A stretch of DNA of 48,751 nt, taken from Desulfobacteraceae bacterium (GTDB lineage Bacteria > Desulfobacterota > Desulfobacteria > Desulfobacterales > SURF-7). This document shows, in pieces, positions 34,350 to 42,737 of the stretch. The stretch is taken from contig QZKS01000072.1 of NCBI GenBank assembly GCA_003599865.1, positions 1 to 48,751 on the forward strand, written 5' to 3'. The translations under genes were made by a program, and so were the position numbers. The notes under the pieces are model-generated. The model made no database searches. It worked only from the letters and a program-made list of their open reading frames with translations, and was not told the origin of the DNA. Each line of letters opens with the position of its first letter. Position 1 is the first letter of the stretch.

Positions 34350-35894
34350 TTATGGTTCCTCCACATCCGGTTTTCCGTCAAAGTCCAGGTCTTTCCGCCG
34401 CTTCACCAGGGCTTCGGCCGTGTCATAGGTTTCCCAGATGTCGGGCTTCCCGTCATGGTTGGAATCTTCCTCAACCGATACCAGCTTTCCCTTTTCATAA
34501 AAAAACCGGACATCAACGGCATGATCCGCGTTGGTATCCTTTTCCGCCCGGCCGGCCGGCCCGTCTTCATCATAAAACCAGGTCAGGGTGAGATTCCCGG
34601 TTTGGAGCTCATCCTCCTGGCTTTTGATCAACCGCCCTTGGGGATTGTAATATTCCTTGAGATCAATTTTCCCGTCATGGTTTTCATCCAGTTCCTTTAC
34701 CCGCAATACACTGTCGGTGTAGAAAAAACGGGCGTCCGGTTTCCGGTCCCGGTTGTTGTCAATTTCCACTACCAGAGACCAATCCGGATGATTGAACCAA
34801 TGTGTGGTCTCGAAATAACCATCGGCATCCGCATCCCGGACCTGTTTTTCCTTTTCCCCGCTGCTGTTGTAGTAAAGCTTCAGGTTTATCTTGCCGTCGC
34901 TGTTTTCATCCTTTTCCAGCCGGGTGATCCGGTCTTTTTCATAATATTGAAAGGTGTCCATGACACCGTTGAAATCCGTATCGCTTTCCACACGGGTACG
35001 CTCCTCTTGGTCATTCCAGAAAACCGATGTATCGATTTTTCCATCCCGGTTTTCATCCAGGGTCCGGCGGATCATTTTGCCGTTTGTGAAATAAGCACGT
35101 TTATCGATAAAGCCGCTGCGGGTCGTGTCTTCCAGAAACTCTTTCGGCAAACCCTTTTCATCAAAAATGAAAATAATATTATCCCTTTCCTCCCGGATGA
35201 CTTTACCTGCCTGATAAAAACGGACGGTTTCCAGAAAGCCGTCATGGGTGAGATCATGCCGGCTTTCACCGGGCAGGCCCTGCTTATCGAAAAGAAGGAT
35301 CGTTTCAGGTTTTCCATCTTCATTCTCATCCACAGTACGCTTGACGGGTTTGTCGTTAGCATATGTTTCCAGGATATTGACCGTGCCGTTTTCGTCCGTA
35401 TCCCGGGAGGAGGAGACAGGCCTGCCTTTGGAAAAGTAATAGATCGTATCAAAGAATCCGCTGCCGGTGGTGTCTTTTCTCATCTCCTTTGGCTCATCAT
35501 TTTCAGCAAAAAGGGTGAGCTGATACACCGCCCTGTCCTTGTTGATCCTTTCCTGCCGGGTTCTTTTCTCCTGATCGAAATAATCCAGGCAGTCCATTTG
35601 CCCGTCAAGATCCGTATCCCGTTCCGCTCTGACCATGGTTTCTTTTTCATAATACTGAACCTGGTCCATGCGGCCGTCTTTATTGGTGTCCATTTCCACC
35701 CGCAAAATTTTACCATCATCGTCAAACAAGGACCGGGTATCCGTCACCCCGTCGCCGTCCGTGTCCTTTTCCATCGGTTTATCCGCGGCATCGGCATACG
35801 GGGCAATCATTGTCAGGCATATGACGAAAAACCAGCCTGCGAGGTGTTTCCCAATTTTTTTCGTTTTTATTTGCAACCCCATATGAATATCCAT
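34350..35894 (-). CDS. Exported protein with about 20 EF-hand-like DxDxDG repeats
   Basis: The start is placed at 35894 because the longer frame to 35951 begins inside a terminator hairpin; ATG 35882 is also possible. A signal peptide (GWFFVICLTMIAPYADA) leads into ~480 residues of a ~22-residue repeat whose core is a calcium-loop pattern: DTDGDGVTD, DTNKDGRMD, DTDLDGQMD, DENRDGKID, DENSDGKIN, DENHDGKID, DSNHDGKPD, DLDFDGKPD and others, each followed by an aromatic strand such as VQYYEK. This looks like a calcium-stabilised solenoid in the periplasm or on the surface. It heads the ExbBD-TonB-receptor operon, so it may bind the metal or scaffold the system. No named family was recognised. Confidence 0.82.
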   Translation of the reverse strand: MDIHMGLQIKTKKIGKHLAGWFFVICLTMIAPYADAADKPMEKDTDGDGVTDTRSLFDDDGKILRVEMDTNKDGRMDQVQYYEKETMVRAERDTDLDGQMDCLDYFDQEKRTRQERINKDRAVYQLTLFAENDEPKEMRKDTTGSGFFDTIYYFSKGRPVSSSRDTDENGTVNILETYANDKPVKRTVDENEDGKPETILLFDKQGLPGESRHDLTHDGFLETVRFYQAGKVIREERDNIIFIFDEKGLPKEFLEDTTRSGFIDKRAYFTNGKMIRRTLDENRDGKIDTSVFWNDQEERTRVESDTDFNGVMDTFQYYEKDRITRLEKDENSDGKINLKLYYNSSGEKEKQVRDADADGYFETTHWFNHPDWSLVVEIDNNRDRKPDARFFYTDSVLRVKELDENHDGKIDLKEYYNPQGRLIKSQEDELQTGNLTLTWFYDEDGPAGRAEKDTNADHAVDVRFFYEKGKLVSVEEDSNHDGKPDIWETYDTAEALVKRRKDLDFDGKPDVEEP

Positions 35895-35940
35895 CTCAAA
35901 ATTCGGATTTTTAATTTTGCCGGTCCCTGTTTTCTCCAAT

Positions 35941-35994
35941 AAAAAAGCCATGAAAGTATATCAGACGTTGCCGTCTGTTCACCTTCATGGCTTT
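35941..35994 (-). terminator. Intrinsic terminator in the leader of the repeat-protein/TonB operon
   Basis: On the minus strand, AAAGCCATGAA (from 35994) pairs with TTCATGGCTTT (to 35944) and is followed by a run of U (plus-strand A 35941-35946). Inside sits a perfect hairpin CAGACG-GCAA-CGTCTG with a GNRA loop (35962-35977). It lies between the putative promoter and the gene start, so it either attenuates the operon or ends a small RNA. Confidence 0.7.
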
Positions 35995-36065
35995 GCTTTT
36001 TGAAATCAGAATATCTGTCTTGTAATATCTTTTTCCGGCCGTTCGGCCGCCGTCACCTTCATGGC
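35979..36065 (-). promoter_or_regulatory. Tandem-box leader RNA (candidate riboswitch, attenuator or sRNA)
   Basis: Read on the minus strand, the 13-mer GCCATGAAGGTGA occurs twice, at 36065-36053 and 35991-35979, 74 nt apart. Each copy is followed by a small GC hairpin (CGGCC-GAAC-GGCCG; CAGACG-GCAA-CGTCTG). The second copy pairs with the downstream TTTCATGGC arm to make the terminator; the first copy could compete for the same arm. No known riboswitch consensus, including the cobalamin box, was recognised. Confidence 0.5.
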
Positions 36066-36083
36066 AACGAAATAAGAAAGATC

Positions 36084-36113
36084 TTACTACAACAGCCCCG
36101 GCCGGCAGGTCAA
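36084..36113 (-). promoter_or_regulatory. Candidate promoter of the leader/TonB operon
   Basis: On the minus strand TTGACC (36113-36108) is followed after 18 nt by TAGTAA (36089-36084). The -35 match is good and the -10 weak. The spacer is GC-rich. It lies about 20 nt ahead of the first leader box. The rest of 36114-36332 is A/T-rich with no gene seen. Confidence 0.35.
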
Positions 36114-36332
36114 GGATTTTTTTACAAGGGAGGTGCCGAACAGAATATGCACCGACATGTCACACTCCCCATACCGCAGGCAGAATATTCTATAGATTCA
36201 CCTTTTTCCATCCACCTGAAGTTGATTATAAAAAACCTGTAAAATAAGTTTTGGCAAAATAAGCTAAAAATGGTATGACACAAAAAGCTAAAAACAATAC
36301 ACATTAAAAGGCTGACATAAGGAACAGGAATT

Positions 36333-37874
36333 ATGGCTACTCCTCAGGAAAAACTCGCTGAATCCCTTGAGATTCTCAGAATGATTCAGGAGCGCGGTGT
36401 TGTCGCCATATGTTCAGGAGATCTTACCCGGACACACCGTGAACGCCTGGTCAAAAACGGCTTCCTGCTGGAAATTATGAAGGGGTGGTACATTCCTGCC
36501 AATCCGGGAGAGGTAAGGGGTGAGAGCACGGCATGGTATGCTTCATTCTGGAGATTCTGTGCTGCATACTTGAAAGCCCGTTTTGAAACGAACTGGAGTC
36601 TCTCTCCTGAGCAGTCATTATTGCTGCATGTCGGGAACATGAAAGTCCCACGTCAATTGCTTGTTCGTTCACCAAAGGCCCGCAACAGAATCACAACCCT
36701 GCCTCATGGAACCTCATTATTTGACGTGCGTGCAACCCTTCCTTCGGGTGAAGAAGTGACGGAAAAGGATGGCCTGCGATTGTTCTCTATTCCTGCCGGA
36801 TTGATGAACTGCTCAGTTGGATTCTTTCTGCAGAATGAAACAGATGCCCGTGCAGCCCTGGCTATGGTGAAAGATGCTTCCGATGTGCTTTCATTACTCC
36901 TGGAAGGCGGACACAGTACGGTTGCCGGGCGTCTTGCAGGGGCATTTAGAAATATCGGCCGTGACCGTATCGCCGACGAAATTGTAAAAACCATGCAGGC
37001 CGCAGGTTACACTGTTCGTGAAAAAGATCCATTCGAACATACCATACAGTTGATCCTGCCAACAGGCGAACTGTCTCCATACGTGAACCGTATCCGACTC
37101 ATGTGGCAAAAAATGCGGGAACCGGTCCTGAAACATTTCTCAGCCGCACCCGGCCGGCCCTCCGACATTGCTGCATATCTAAAGGCTGCCGATGAAATTT
37201 ATATCACAGATGCTTATCACTCGCTATCTATTGAAGGTTATCAGGTCAGCCCGGAGCTTATTCAACAGGTTCGCAGCGGCGATTGGAATCCGGATGAAAA
37301 CAGGGATGACCGAAAGCATTTTAATGCCTTGGCAGCTCGTGGATACTGGCAGGCCTATCAGACGGTCCGGAATAGTGTACAAAGGGTACTGGAAGGCGAA
37401 AACCCCGGATCCGTCTGTCTTGATGATCACAGCATCTGGTATCGTGAGATGTTTGGACCTCTTGTAACAGCCGGCCTTTTGCGGGCAACCGATCTATCCG
37501 GATACCGAAAAGATCCGGTATATATCCGGTGTTCAATGCATGTGCCTCCGCGCCATGAGGCAGTACGAAGCTGTATGCCGGTATTTTTTGATTTGCTGAA
37601 AAATGAGCCGGAGCCATCTGTCCGTGTTGTTCTGGGACATTTTATGTTCGTATACATCCATCCATACCTGGATGGCAATGGCCGCATTGGAAGATTCCTG
37701 ATGAATGTGATGCTGGCCGCAGGCGGATATCCTTGGACCGTCATTCCACTGGAAAAACGGGATGATTATATGGGCACACTGGAAAAAGGGAGTGTTGAAC
37801 AGGATATTGAACCGTTTGCAATTTTTCTTGGCGGACTGGTTTTTCAAACCATGAATAGATCGCGTTTGGTGTAG
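36333..37874 (+). CDS. Fic-domain protein with AbiEi-like N-terminal region
   Basis: The 513-residue protein carries the Fic AMP-transferase motif HPYLDGNGRIGR at 443-454, with catalytic His443. The self-inhibitory motif (S/T)xxxE(G/N) appears as SLSIEG at 297-302, with Glu301 expected to block ATP, so it is an autoinhibited Fic. The first ~200 residues (QERGVVAICSGDLTRTHRER, then GFLLEIMKGWYIP) resemble the winged-helix region of AbiEi-type antitoxins of type IV toxin-antitoxin systems. AAGGAAC stands before the ATG. The combination suggests a stress or phage-responsive modifier with DNA binding. Its target is unknown. Confidence 0.85.
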   Translation: MATPQEKLAESLEILRMIQERGVVAICSGDLTRTHRERLVKNGFLLEIMKGWYIPANPGEVRGESTAWYASFWRFCAAYLKARFETNWSLSPEQSLLLHVGNMKVPRQLLVRSPKARNRITTLPHGTSLFDVRATLPSGEEVTEKDGLRLFSIPAGLMNCSVGFFLQNETDARAALAMVKDASDVLSLLLEGGHSTVAGRLAGAFRNIGRDRIADEIVKTMQAAGYTVREKDPFEHTIQLILPTGELSPYVNRIRLMWQKMREPVLKHFSAAPGRPSDIAAYLKAADEIYITDAYHSLSIEGYQVSPELIQQVRSGDWNPDENRDDRKHFNALAARGYWQAYQTVRNSVQRVLEGENPGSVCLDDHSIWYREMFGPLVTAGLLRATDLSGYRKDPVYIRCSMHVPPRHEAVRSCMPVFFDLLKNEPEPSVRVVLGHFMFVYIHPYLDGNGRIGRFLMNVMLAAGGYPWTVIPLEKRDDYMGTLEKGSVEQDIEPFAIFLGGLVFQTMNRSRLV

Positions 37875-37894
37875 GGGCGGTTCGCGAACCGCCC
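37875..37894. repeat. REP-like perfect palindrome, copy A
   Basis: GGGCGGTTCGCGAACCGCCC is a perfect 20-bp palindrome one base after the Fic stop codon. An identical copy stands at 42007-42026. Position between converging genes suits a bidirectional terminator or REP element. Confidence 0.85.
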
Positions 37895-37919
37895 TAAAGC
37901 GAACCGCCATTACCTCCAC

Positions 37920-38948
37920 TCATTTAACCCATTGGTATATGCCACGGGCGATGGATTCAATCTTTTTCCGGCTTTTCAGTTGAAACACGATATTCCTTAC
38001 TTTTTGCGCTTCCATGCCGGATGTTTTGATCAGTTCGGAAACGGAGATTCCTATTCTACGGCTGCGGATGATCTTCTCAATCTTTGTTGTATCCGTAAGT
38101 TTCCTGTTTTTTCTTTTTCCAGGGGTATTTGAAACCGTTTTCCGGATGGCCTGTTTTCTGGGAACGGTTTTTTTGATTTTGGGAGTAGAATCTTTGACTG
38201 TACCAGGTGCATCTCCTTCTCCAAAATCGATCCCGAACATGTCTGAAAGCCCGGATTCATTTTCAATGACGCGCGAGGTTTTCTTCTTGGCCTTGGACAG
38301 AAGTTCTTTTTTACTTTCTTTTACGGTTTCCGTGATCAGGTCGTTGATGTCAACCTTTCTCAGCACAAAAAAGAGATTGGGGTCCTGATCCAGTCTTGCA
38401 CCAACCCCGTAAAGTGTGGCGGCAACGTGCTTGCACATGGATGCCCAGTCCGGGCAACTGCATTCAAAATGGATTTCTTTCGGGACAGGGAACAGTCCGT
38501 TGCCTTGCCTGGTAAATACATCACCCAGTGCTTTTGGGAATTCTCCGGCAATCAGTTTTTTAAGACTGTCCATCCTGCCCTTGCAGCTTTGCTTGATTTC
38601 AGTCCAGTTTTTCCTGGGAATCGGATCGATGGAAATGGAAACAGCGTATGGTTTTGAACGGGAGCCCTGCACCAGTGCCTCAACCTGACCGGGTTTGATT
38701 TTCAGATCCAGTACTGCGCCGTGACGGACATAACTTCTGCCCCGGTCGATTCGATTGCTGTAGTCGGCGTAACGTTCCAGATTCTTGTTCCACTCTTTAC
38801 CCCACCAGGTTTTGGCTATCGCGCTTCCTTCTAAGACAATGGGCTGGATACCGGGATTTTTTTTCCTTAGCTGTTTCAGTTTTTTTTCTGCCTTGGCTCT
38901 TTTTTCTCCCACGGAAACATATTGGGGAAATCCGTAATAATAACTCAT
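37920..38948 (-). CDS. SWIM zinc-finger protein
   Basis: The 342-residue protein has a central SWIM motif CSCPDWASMCKHVAA (CxCx(n)CxH) near residues 163-177, expected to bind zinc and DNA or protein. The N-terminus (SYYYGFPQYVSVGEKRAKAE, then WWGKEWNKNLERYADYSNR) is characteristic of bacterial SWIM partners of SNF2 helicases. The C-terminal ~120 residues are lysine-rich with a winged-helix-like end (GISVSELIKTSGMEAQKV). AGGAG precedes the ATG, 8 nt after the SNF2 gene, so the two are coexpressed. Confidence 0.9.
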   Translation of the reverse strand: MSYYYGFPQYVSVGEKRAKAEKKLKQLRKKNPGIQPIVLEGSAIAKTWWGKEWNKNLERYADYSNRIDRGRSYVRHGAVLDLKIKPGQVEALVQGSRSKPYAVSISIDPIPRKNWTEIKQSCKGRMDSLKKLIAGEFPKALGDVFTRQGNGLFPVPKEIHFECSCPDWASMCKHVAATLYGVGARLDQDPNLFFVLRKVDINDLITETVKESKKELLSKAKKKTSRVIENESGLSDMFGIDFGEGDAPGTVKDSTPKIKKTVPRKQAIRKTVSNTPGKRKNRKLTDTTKIEKIIRSRRIGISVSELIKTSGMEAQKVRNIVFQLKSRKKIESIARGIYQWVK

Positions 38949-38956
38949 TGCCTCTC

Positions 38957-41629
38957 CTATAAAGTCAATCGGAACAGATTCATCAGTTGTGTATTGTCCA
39001 TTTCCGTAATCAGGGTTTCACCGGTCTGGGAAACGACCTGATCCGCCAGTTCTTTTTTATCATCCAGCATCCTGTCAATTTTCTCTTCAATGGTTCCCCG
39101 TGTGATAAACTTGTGCACAATCACTTTTTTATCCTGGCCGATCCGAAAGGCACGGTCCGTTGCCTGGTTTTCAACCGCCGGATTCCACCATCGGTCAAAA
39201 TGAATCACATGATTGGCCTTTGTCAGATTGAGTCCGATTCCACCGGCTTTCAGGGTGAGTACCATGAACGGGCAATATGCTTCACCTTGAAAAATGTCAA
39301 TAATCTTTCTTCGATTTCCCGCAGCAACACTGCCGTGAAGCACGAGCCCCTTGTGATGGAAAATGGTCTCCAGGAAAAATCTGATGGGTTCCGTTATCTC
39401 CCGGAACTGGGTAAACACAAGTACCCGTTCCCGTTTTTCATAAATGGTTTCACAGATCTCACGCAGCCGTTCAAACTTTCCGCTCTCCGATTCTTTGTAT
39501 TCGCCGGTGCCGGTAAGATGATCCGGGTGATTGCAGAGCTGCTTGAGTTTCATCAGGGAGGATAGAACCAGGCCTTTTCGTTGAATCCCATCGGATTCGG
39601 CAATCCGTCTTTCCAGTTCGGCCACAAATCCCCGGTACAGAACAATCTGTTTTTTGCTCAGATCCGCAAAGCTTTTCATCTCCACCTTGTCCGGCAGATC
39701 CGAGATAACCGACTTGTCGGTTTTGAGCCTGCGCAGGATATAGGGGGAAACAATCTTTCTCAGACGGCTGTAACCTTTTGGATGATTTTTCAGTTTTTTT
39801 GAAAATGCGGCAAACTCCTTTTCATTTCCCAGAAGACCGGGATTTAAAAAGTCAAAAAGAGACCAGAGGTCCGAAATCCTGTTTTCTACAGGGGTTCCGG
39901 TCATGATGATTCTGTTCAGGGATTTCAGTTTTTTGACCGCCCGTGTCTGTTTGGTTCCCGGATTCTTGATGGCCTGGGCTTCGTCCAGTATCAGGTAGTT
40001 CCAGCAGTAGTCACCCAGCCATTCATATCGCTGGGCAATGGCATAGCTGGTAATCACAAGATCAAGCCGGTCAAGCTCCTCCTTTTTTTTTTGAATCGTC
40101 TCTTTTCCATTGGGCAGTGTAAAGCCAGGATGGGCTACATGGATTTTCAGGATGGGGAGGAATTTTCCGATTTCACTGATCCAGTTTGAAATAAGAGATG
40201 CGGGAACGACGAGAAGACTGGAGGGCAGATCTTTCCGCTTCTTCAGGAGGCTTAAAAATGCCAGGATCTGTATGGTTTTACCCAGCCCCATATCATCGGC
40301 CAGGCATGCACCCAGATTCAGCGAATCCAGATAATGAAGCCATTGAAGCCCTTTTTCCTGATACTCCCGAAGTTTGGCCTGAAATCCTTTTTCCGGTTTG
40401 ACCTTTTTCAACCGATCCGGCTGTTTCAGGTTATGGATCACGGATGCAAGCCAGGTTCCATTGGAAACGCTCAGGCCCACATCAGCATTCATATCGCCCG
40501 CTATTTTTTCCGGGTTGAGCTGGAGCCGCATGGCATCACGAAGGGTCAATCCGTTTCCGGCCATCTGTTTTACCTGATCGCATGCCGCAAGAGCCAGCTT
40601 CAATTTTTCGTGGTCCACCGGAACCCATTTGTTCTTGATAAAGGCAAGACCTTCGGATTCCTCAAGCATCAATCTTGCTTCCTCTTCCGAGACAACCATA
40701 TCTCCCAGAAGAAGATTTGCATGAAAGTCAATTACTGCATCCAGGCCCACACGGGATGGCTGTTTATCGCCAAAAGAGATATTCAGCCGTGCTCCCTGGG
40801 AATGCTGTTTCCACCAGTCCGGTATCCGGCACAACACTCCGGATTCTTCATAATACGGGATCTCCTGTAAAAAGCAGAAAGCCTCTTTCGGGCTCCAGGC
40901 AAGGGGATGAAACAGTTCGCCGGTTTCGATCAGGTCTGCAACAAGACTGCTTTTCTCAGCCGCATGATAAACGGTTGCCAGAAGGTTCAGCAGTTGTTCG
41001 TCACTATACTCCTGAATGGCATGCTTCAACGGCAGATGCCGGGGTTTTCCGTTTTTCCCCATCCCGGCCGAGTAGGTCGCCATGAAGGCAAAGGGAAGGT
41101 CGCTGTTCCTGTTTTCCACCAGATGAAAAAAAACCCGTCCGGCCAGATGAATCGATGGGTCCTGCTGATGAAAAAAGGATTCCACACTTCCGTCATATTC
41201 CCGGATCCGGTTTGAAAAACTTTCTCCGAGTCCGGCCCATAAGCCCTTGAGCATATCATGATTCACATACTCGGCACCGGTGATCATCGGCAGGCTTCCC
41301 ACGAACTGATCCAGTTCCGGATCTGGAATATCAACGACTACTTTATGACGAAGGGTTTCAAGATCCGGCACCTGACTCAGTTTATGGATAAACAATCTGG
41401 AAAACCGGATAAAATAGTCAACCGAAGGCGATAGTTCAGCTTCTTTTCCGTAAAATCCAAGATAAAACAGCCAGGATTTCGGCTCGTGGATAAAACGGTC
41501 ATCAATGGCATGCTGTATCCGGATTGTATTCTCAGAGATCATTTCCGGGGTATCTTCCCATTCCGGCAGAATTGTCCGGTCGGGCATGACGGAAAAGGTG
41601 AGGGTGGTATTCAATTTATTTTTTTTCAT
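38957..41629 (-). CDS. SNF2-family DEAD/DEAH ATPase (helicase-like)
   Basis: The 890-residue protein has all SNF2 motifs in its C-terminal ~480 residues: I DDMGLGKTIQILAFL, II LDEAQAIKN, III MTGTPVENRISDLWSLFDFL, IV LVFTQFREITEPI, V GGIGLNLTKANHVIHFDRWW and VI QATDRAFRIGQ. The N-terminal ~400 residues are a long accessory region typical of bacterial SNF2/SWIM systems. It translocates on double-stranded DNA and remodels nucleoprotein. Its start overlaps the stop of the Phd-like gene as ATGA. Confidence 0.94.
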   Translation of the reverse strand: MKKNKLNTTLTFSVMPDRTILPEWEDTPEMISENTIRIQHAIDDRFIHEPKSWLFYLGFYGKEAELSPSVDYFIRFSRLFIHKLSQVPDLETLRHKVVVDIPDPELDQFVGSLPMITGAEYVNHDMLKGLWAGLGESFSNRIREYDGSVESFFHQQDPSIHLAGRVFFHLVENRNSDLPFAFMATYSAGMGKNGKPRHLPLKHAIQEYSDEQLLNLLATVYHAAEKSSLVADLIETGELFHPLAWSPKEAFCFLQEIPYYEESGVLCRIPDWWKQHSQGARLNISFGDKQPSRVGLDAVIDFHANLLLGDMVVSEEEARLMLEESEGLAFIKNKWVPVDHEKLKLALAACDQVKQMAGNGLTLRDAMRLQLNPEKIAGDMNADVGLSVSNGTWLASVIHNLKQPDRLKKVKPEKGFQAKLREYQEKGLQWLHYLDSLNLGACLADDMGLGKTIQILAFLSLLKKRKDLPSSLLVVPASLISNWISEIGKFLPILKIHVAHPGFTLPNGKETIQKKKEELDRLDLVITSYAIAQRYEWLGDYCWNYLILDEAQAIKNPGTKQTRAVKKLKSLNRIIMTGTPVENRISDLWSLFDFLNPGLLGNEKEFAAFSKKLKNHPKGYSRLRKIVSPYILRRLKTDKSVISDLPDKVEMKSFADLSKKQIVLYRGFVAELERRIAESDGIQRKGLVLSSLMKLKQLCNHPDHLTGTGEYKESESGKFERLREICETIYEKRERVLVFTQFREITEPIRFFLETIFHHKGLVLHGSVAAGNRRKIIDIFQGEAYCPFMVLTLKAGGIGLNLTKANHVIHFDRWWNPAVENQATDRAFRIGQDKKVIVHKFITRGTIEEKIDRMLDDKKELADQVVSQTGETLITEMDNTQLMNLFRLTL

Positions 41630-41901
41630 CCATTGGAATCGTCCACGTTTTCCAACGCTTGATCCGATAGCACCCGCCCATGCTGAACATCTTTCAAACC
41701 TTTTTGGACGGCATCAACAAAACGGCCCTGTTCTGTGAGCAAATCAAAATCAGCAGGAGAAATAAGGACAGCCGCTGCCTTGCCGTTTTGAGTAATGACA
41801 AGGGGCTGGTGCGAGTTCTGAACGTCATGAAGCATTTTGGACGCCCTGGTCTTAAAATCCGACAGGGAAACGATATTTTTCGAAATGTTTAATGGTTTCA
41901 C
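41626..41901 (-). CDS. Phd/YefM-family antitoxin-like protein
   Basis: The GTG at 41901 is preferred because AGGAG is 5 nt ahead and the resulting 91 residues are the normal family length; an in-frame ATG at 41970 would add 23 residues. The Phd/YefM signature is NIVSLSDFKTRASKMLHDV and PLVITQNGKAAAVLISPADF. Antitoxins of this family bind DNA through the N-terminus and repress their own operon. No RelE/Doc-type toxin is adjacent; instead the gene overlaps the SNF2 gene by 4 nt. It may act as the operon autoregulator or as an orphan antitoxin. Confidence 0.85.
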   Translation of the reverse strand: MKPLNISKNIVSLSDFKTRASKMLHDVQNSHQPLVITQNGKAAAVLISPADFDLLTEQGRFVDAVQKGLKDVQHGRVLSDQALENVDDSNG

Positions 41902-41989
41902 CGCAGCTCCTATTAATGAATTCAGGATTGTTTTGATACTGGATATAGACTCGAATTCGGATTTATTCAAGAATGAAAATCAATCGTGT

Positions 41990-42026
41990 GGGCGGTTCGC
42001 GTGTGTGGGCGGTTCGCGAACCGCCC
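41990..42026. repeat. REP-like palindrome, copy B plus half copy
   Basis: A half unit GGGCGGTTCGC (41990-42000) is followed by the full GGGCGGTTCGCGAACCGCCC (42007-42026), identical to copy A at 37875. The two copies bracket the SWIM-SNF2-Phd operon. Confidence 0.85.
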
Positions 42027-42094
42027 TTAAGCTATCCTAATTTCAGGAATCATTTCCTTTGGCGTATTGAATCATTTAACAAAACAGATAAATT

Positions 42095-42126
42095 CCGTCA
42101 TGCCGGGCTCGAACCGGCATCCAGAA
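42095..42126. repeat. Second REP family, fragment (TGCCGG...CCGGCA)
   Basis: CCGTCATGCCGG, a 7-nt spacer and CCGGCATCCAGAA match the element at the right end of the window (48680-48712) except for the spacer. It lies in non-coding sequence before the broken toxin-antitoxin locus. Confidence 0.75.
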
Positions 42127-42437
42127 ATTATAAGACAGGACACCATTTCTCGAAAACAAATCACCTTCAGCAGCGGAAGGGGAAGGTAGCCTATCCTTAT
42201 AACATCACCTGTTCGATGTTTGCTTGAAACATCTCAATCCCTTCGTAATTCAGGTCGTTTCCAAGGTTCATACCCTATCCGAATGTTTTCGCCAATAATT
42301 TTTCAATAATGCTTAACCCAATAATATACTTTTAAAATTGATTGTATAAGAAAATAATGATACCTTTTTCATCGTGATTCATTATGCGGTCAGACACTTA
42401 TTTGTATTGAAGACTGAATATCAAGAAATGGTGTTCA

Positions 42438-42737
42438 ATGATTAAAAAAACAGATGTAATAAAAAAGTTAAAAGAAAATCATAATATTTTGTCTGAATTC
42501 CAGGTAAAGGAATTGTATCTCTTCGGATCGGTGGCGAGAAATGAAGCGGGTCCGGATAGTGACGTTGATATGATAGTTGATTTTGAACCCGAAGCAGAGG
42601 TTGGCTTTTTTAAAATTGTAAGATTGCAGAAAATACTATCGGAGATACTGGATTGTTCAGTCGATTTGACAACCAGGGATGCACTGCATCAAGAGATGAG
42701 AGAGCATATCCTTAAGGAATCTTTCCGTGCCGCATAG
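42438..42737 (+). CDS. mntA: MntA-type nucleotidyltransferase antitoxin
   Basis: The 99-residue minimal nucleotidyltransferase has GSVARNEAGPDSDVDMIVDF (GSx10DxD), which binds metal and ATP. In intact HEPN/MNT pairs this protein AMPylates and silences the HEPN RNase toxin encoded just downstream. Here the downstream HEPN frame overlaps by 11 nt as expected but is cut off after 28 codons, so this is a widowed antitoxin. Confidence 0.9.
   Translation: MIKKTDVIKKLKENHNILSEFQVKELYLFGSVARNEAGPDSDVDMIVDFEPEAEVGFFKIVRLQKILSEILDCSVDLTTRDALHQEMREHILKESFRAA

Larger units (their letters stand above)
41902..42437. other. Intergenic region rich in REP-type sequences
   Basis: No gene was found in this 536-nt stretch. 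It holds REP palindromes (described separately), a 7-bp inverted repeat GATGTTT-GCTTG-AAACATC (42215-42233), a single CRISPR-repeat-like segment around 42227-42262, and A/T-rich sequence ahead of the MntA-type gene. Confidence 0.5.

Noticed and set aside
34329-35942. 537-codon plus-strand open frame antisense to the repeat protein
   Set aside because: Its openness follows from the biased repeat codons on the other strand. The minus-strand product has a signal peptide, regular DxDxDG loops and operon context; the plus-strand product has none.
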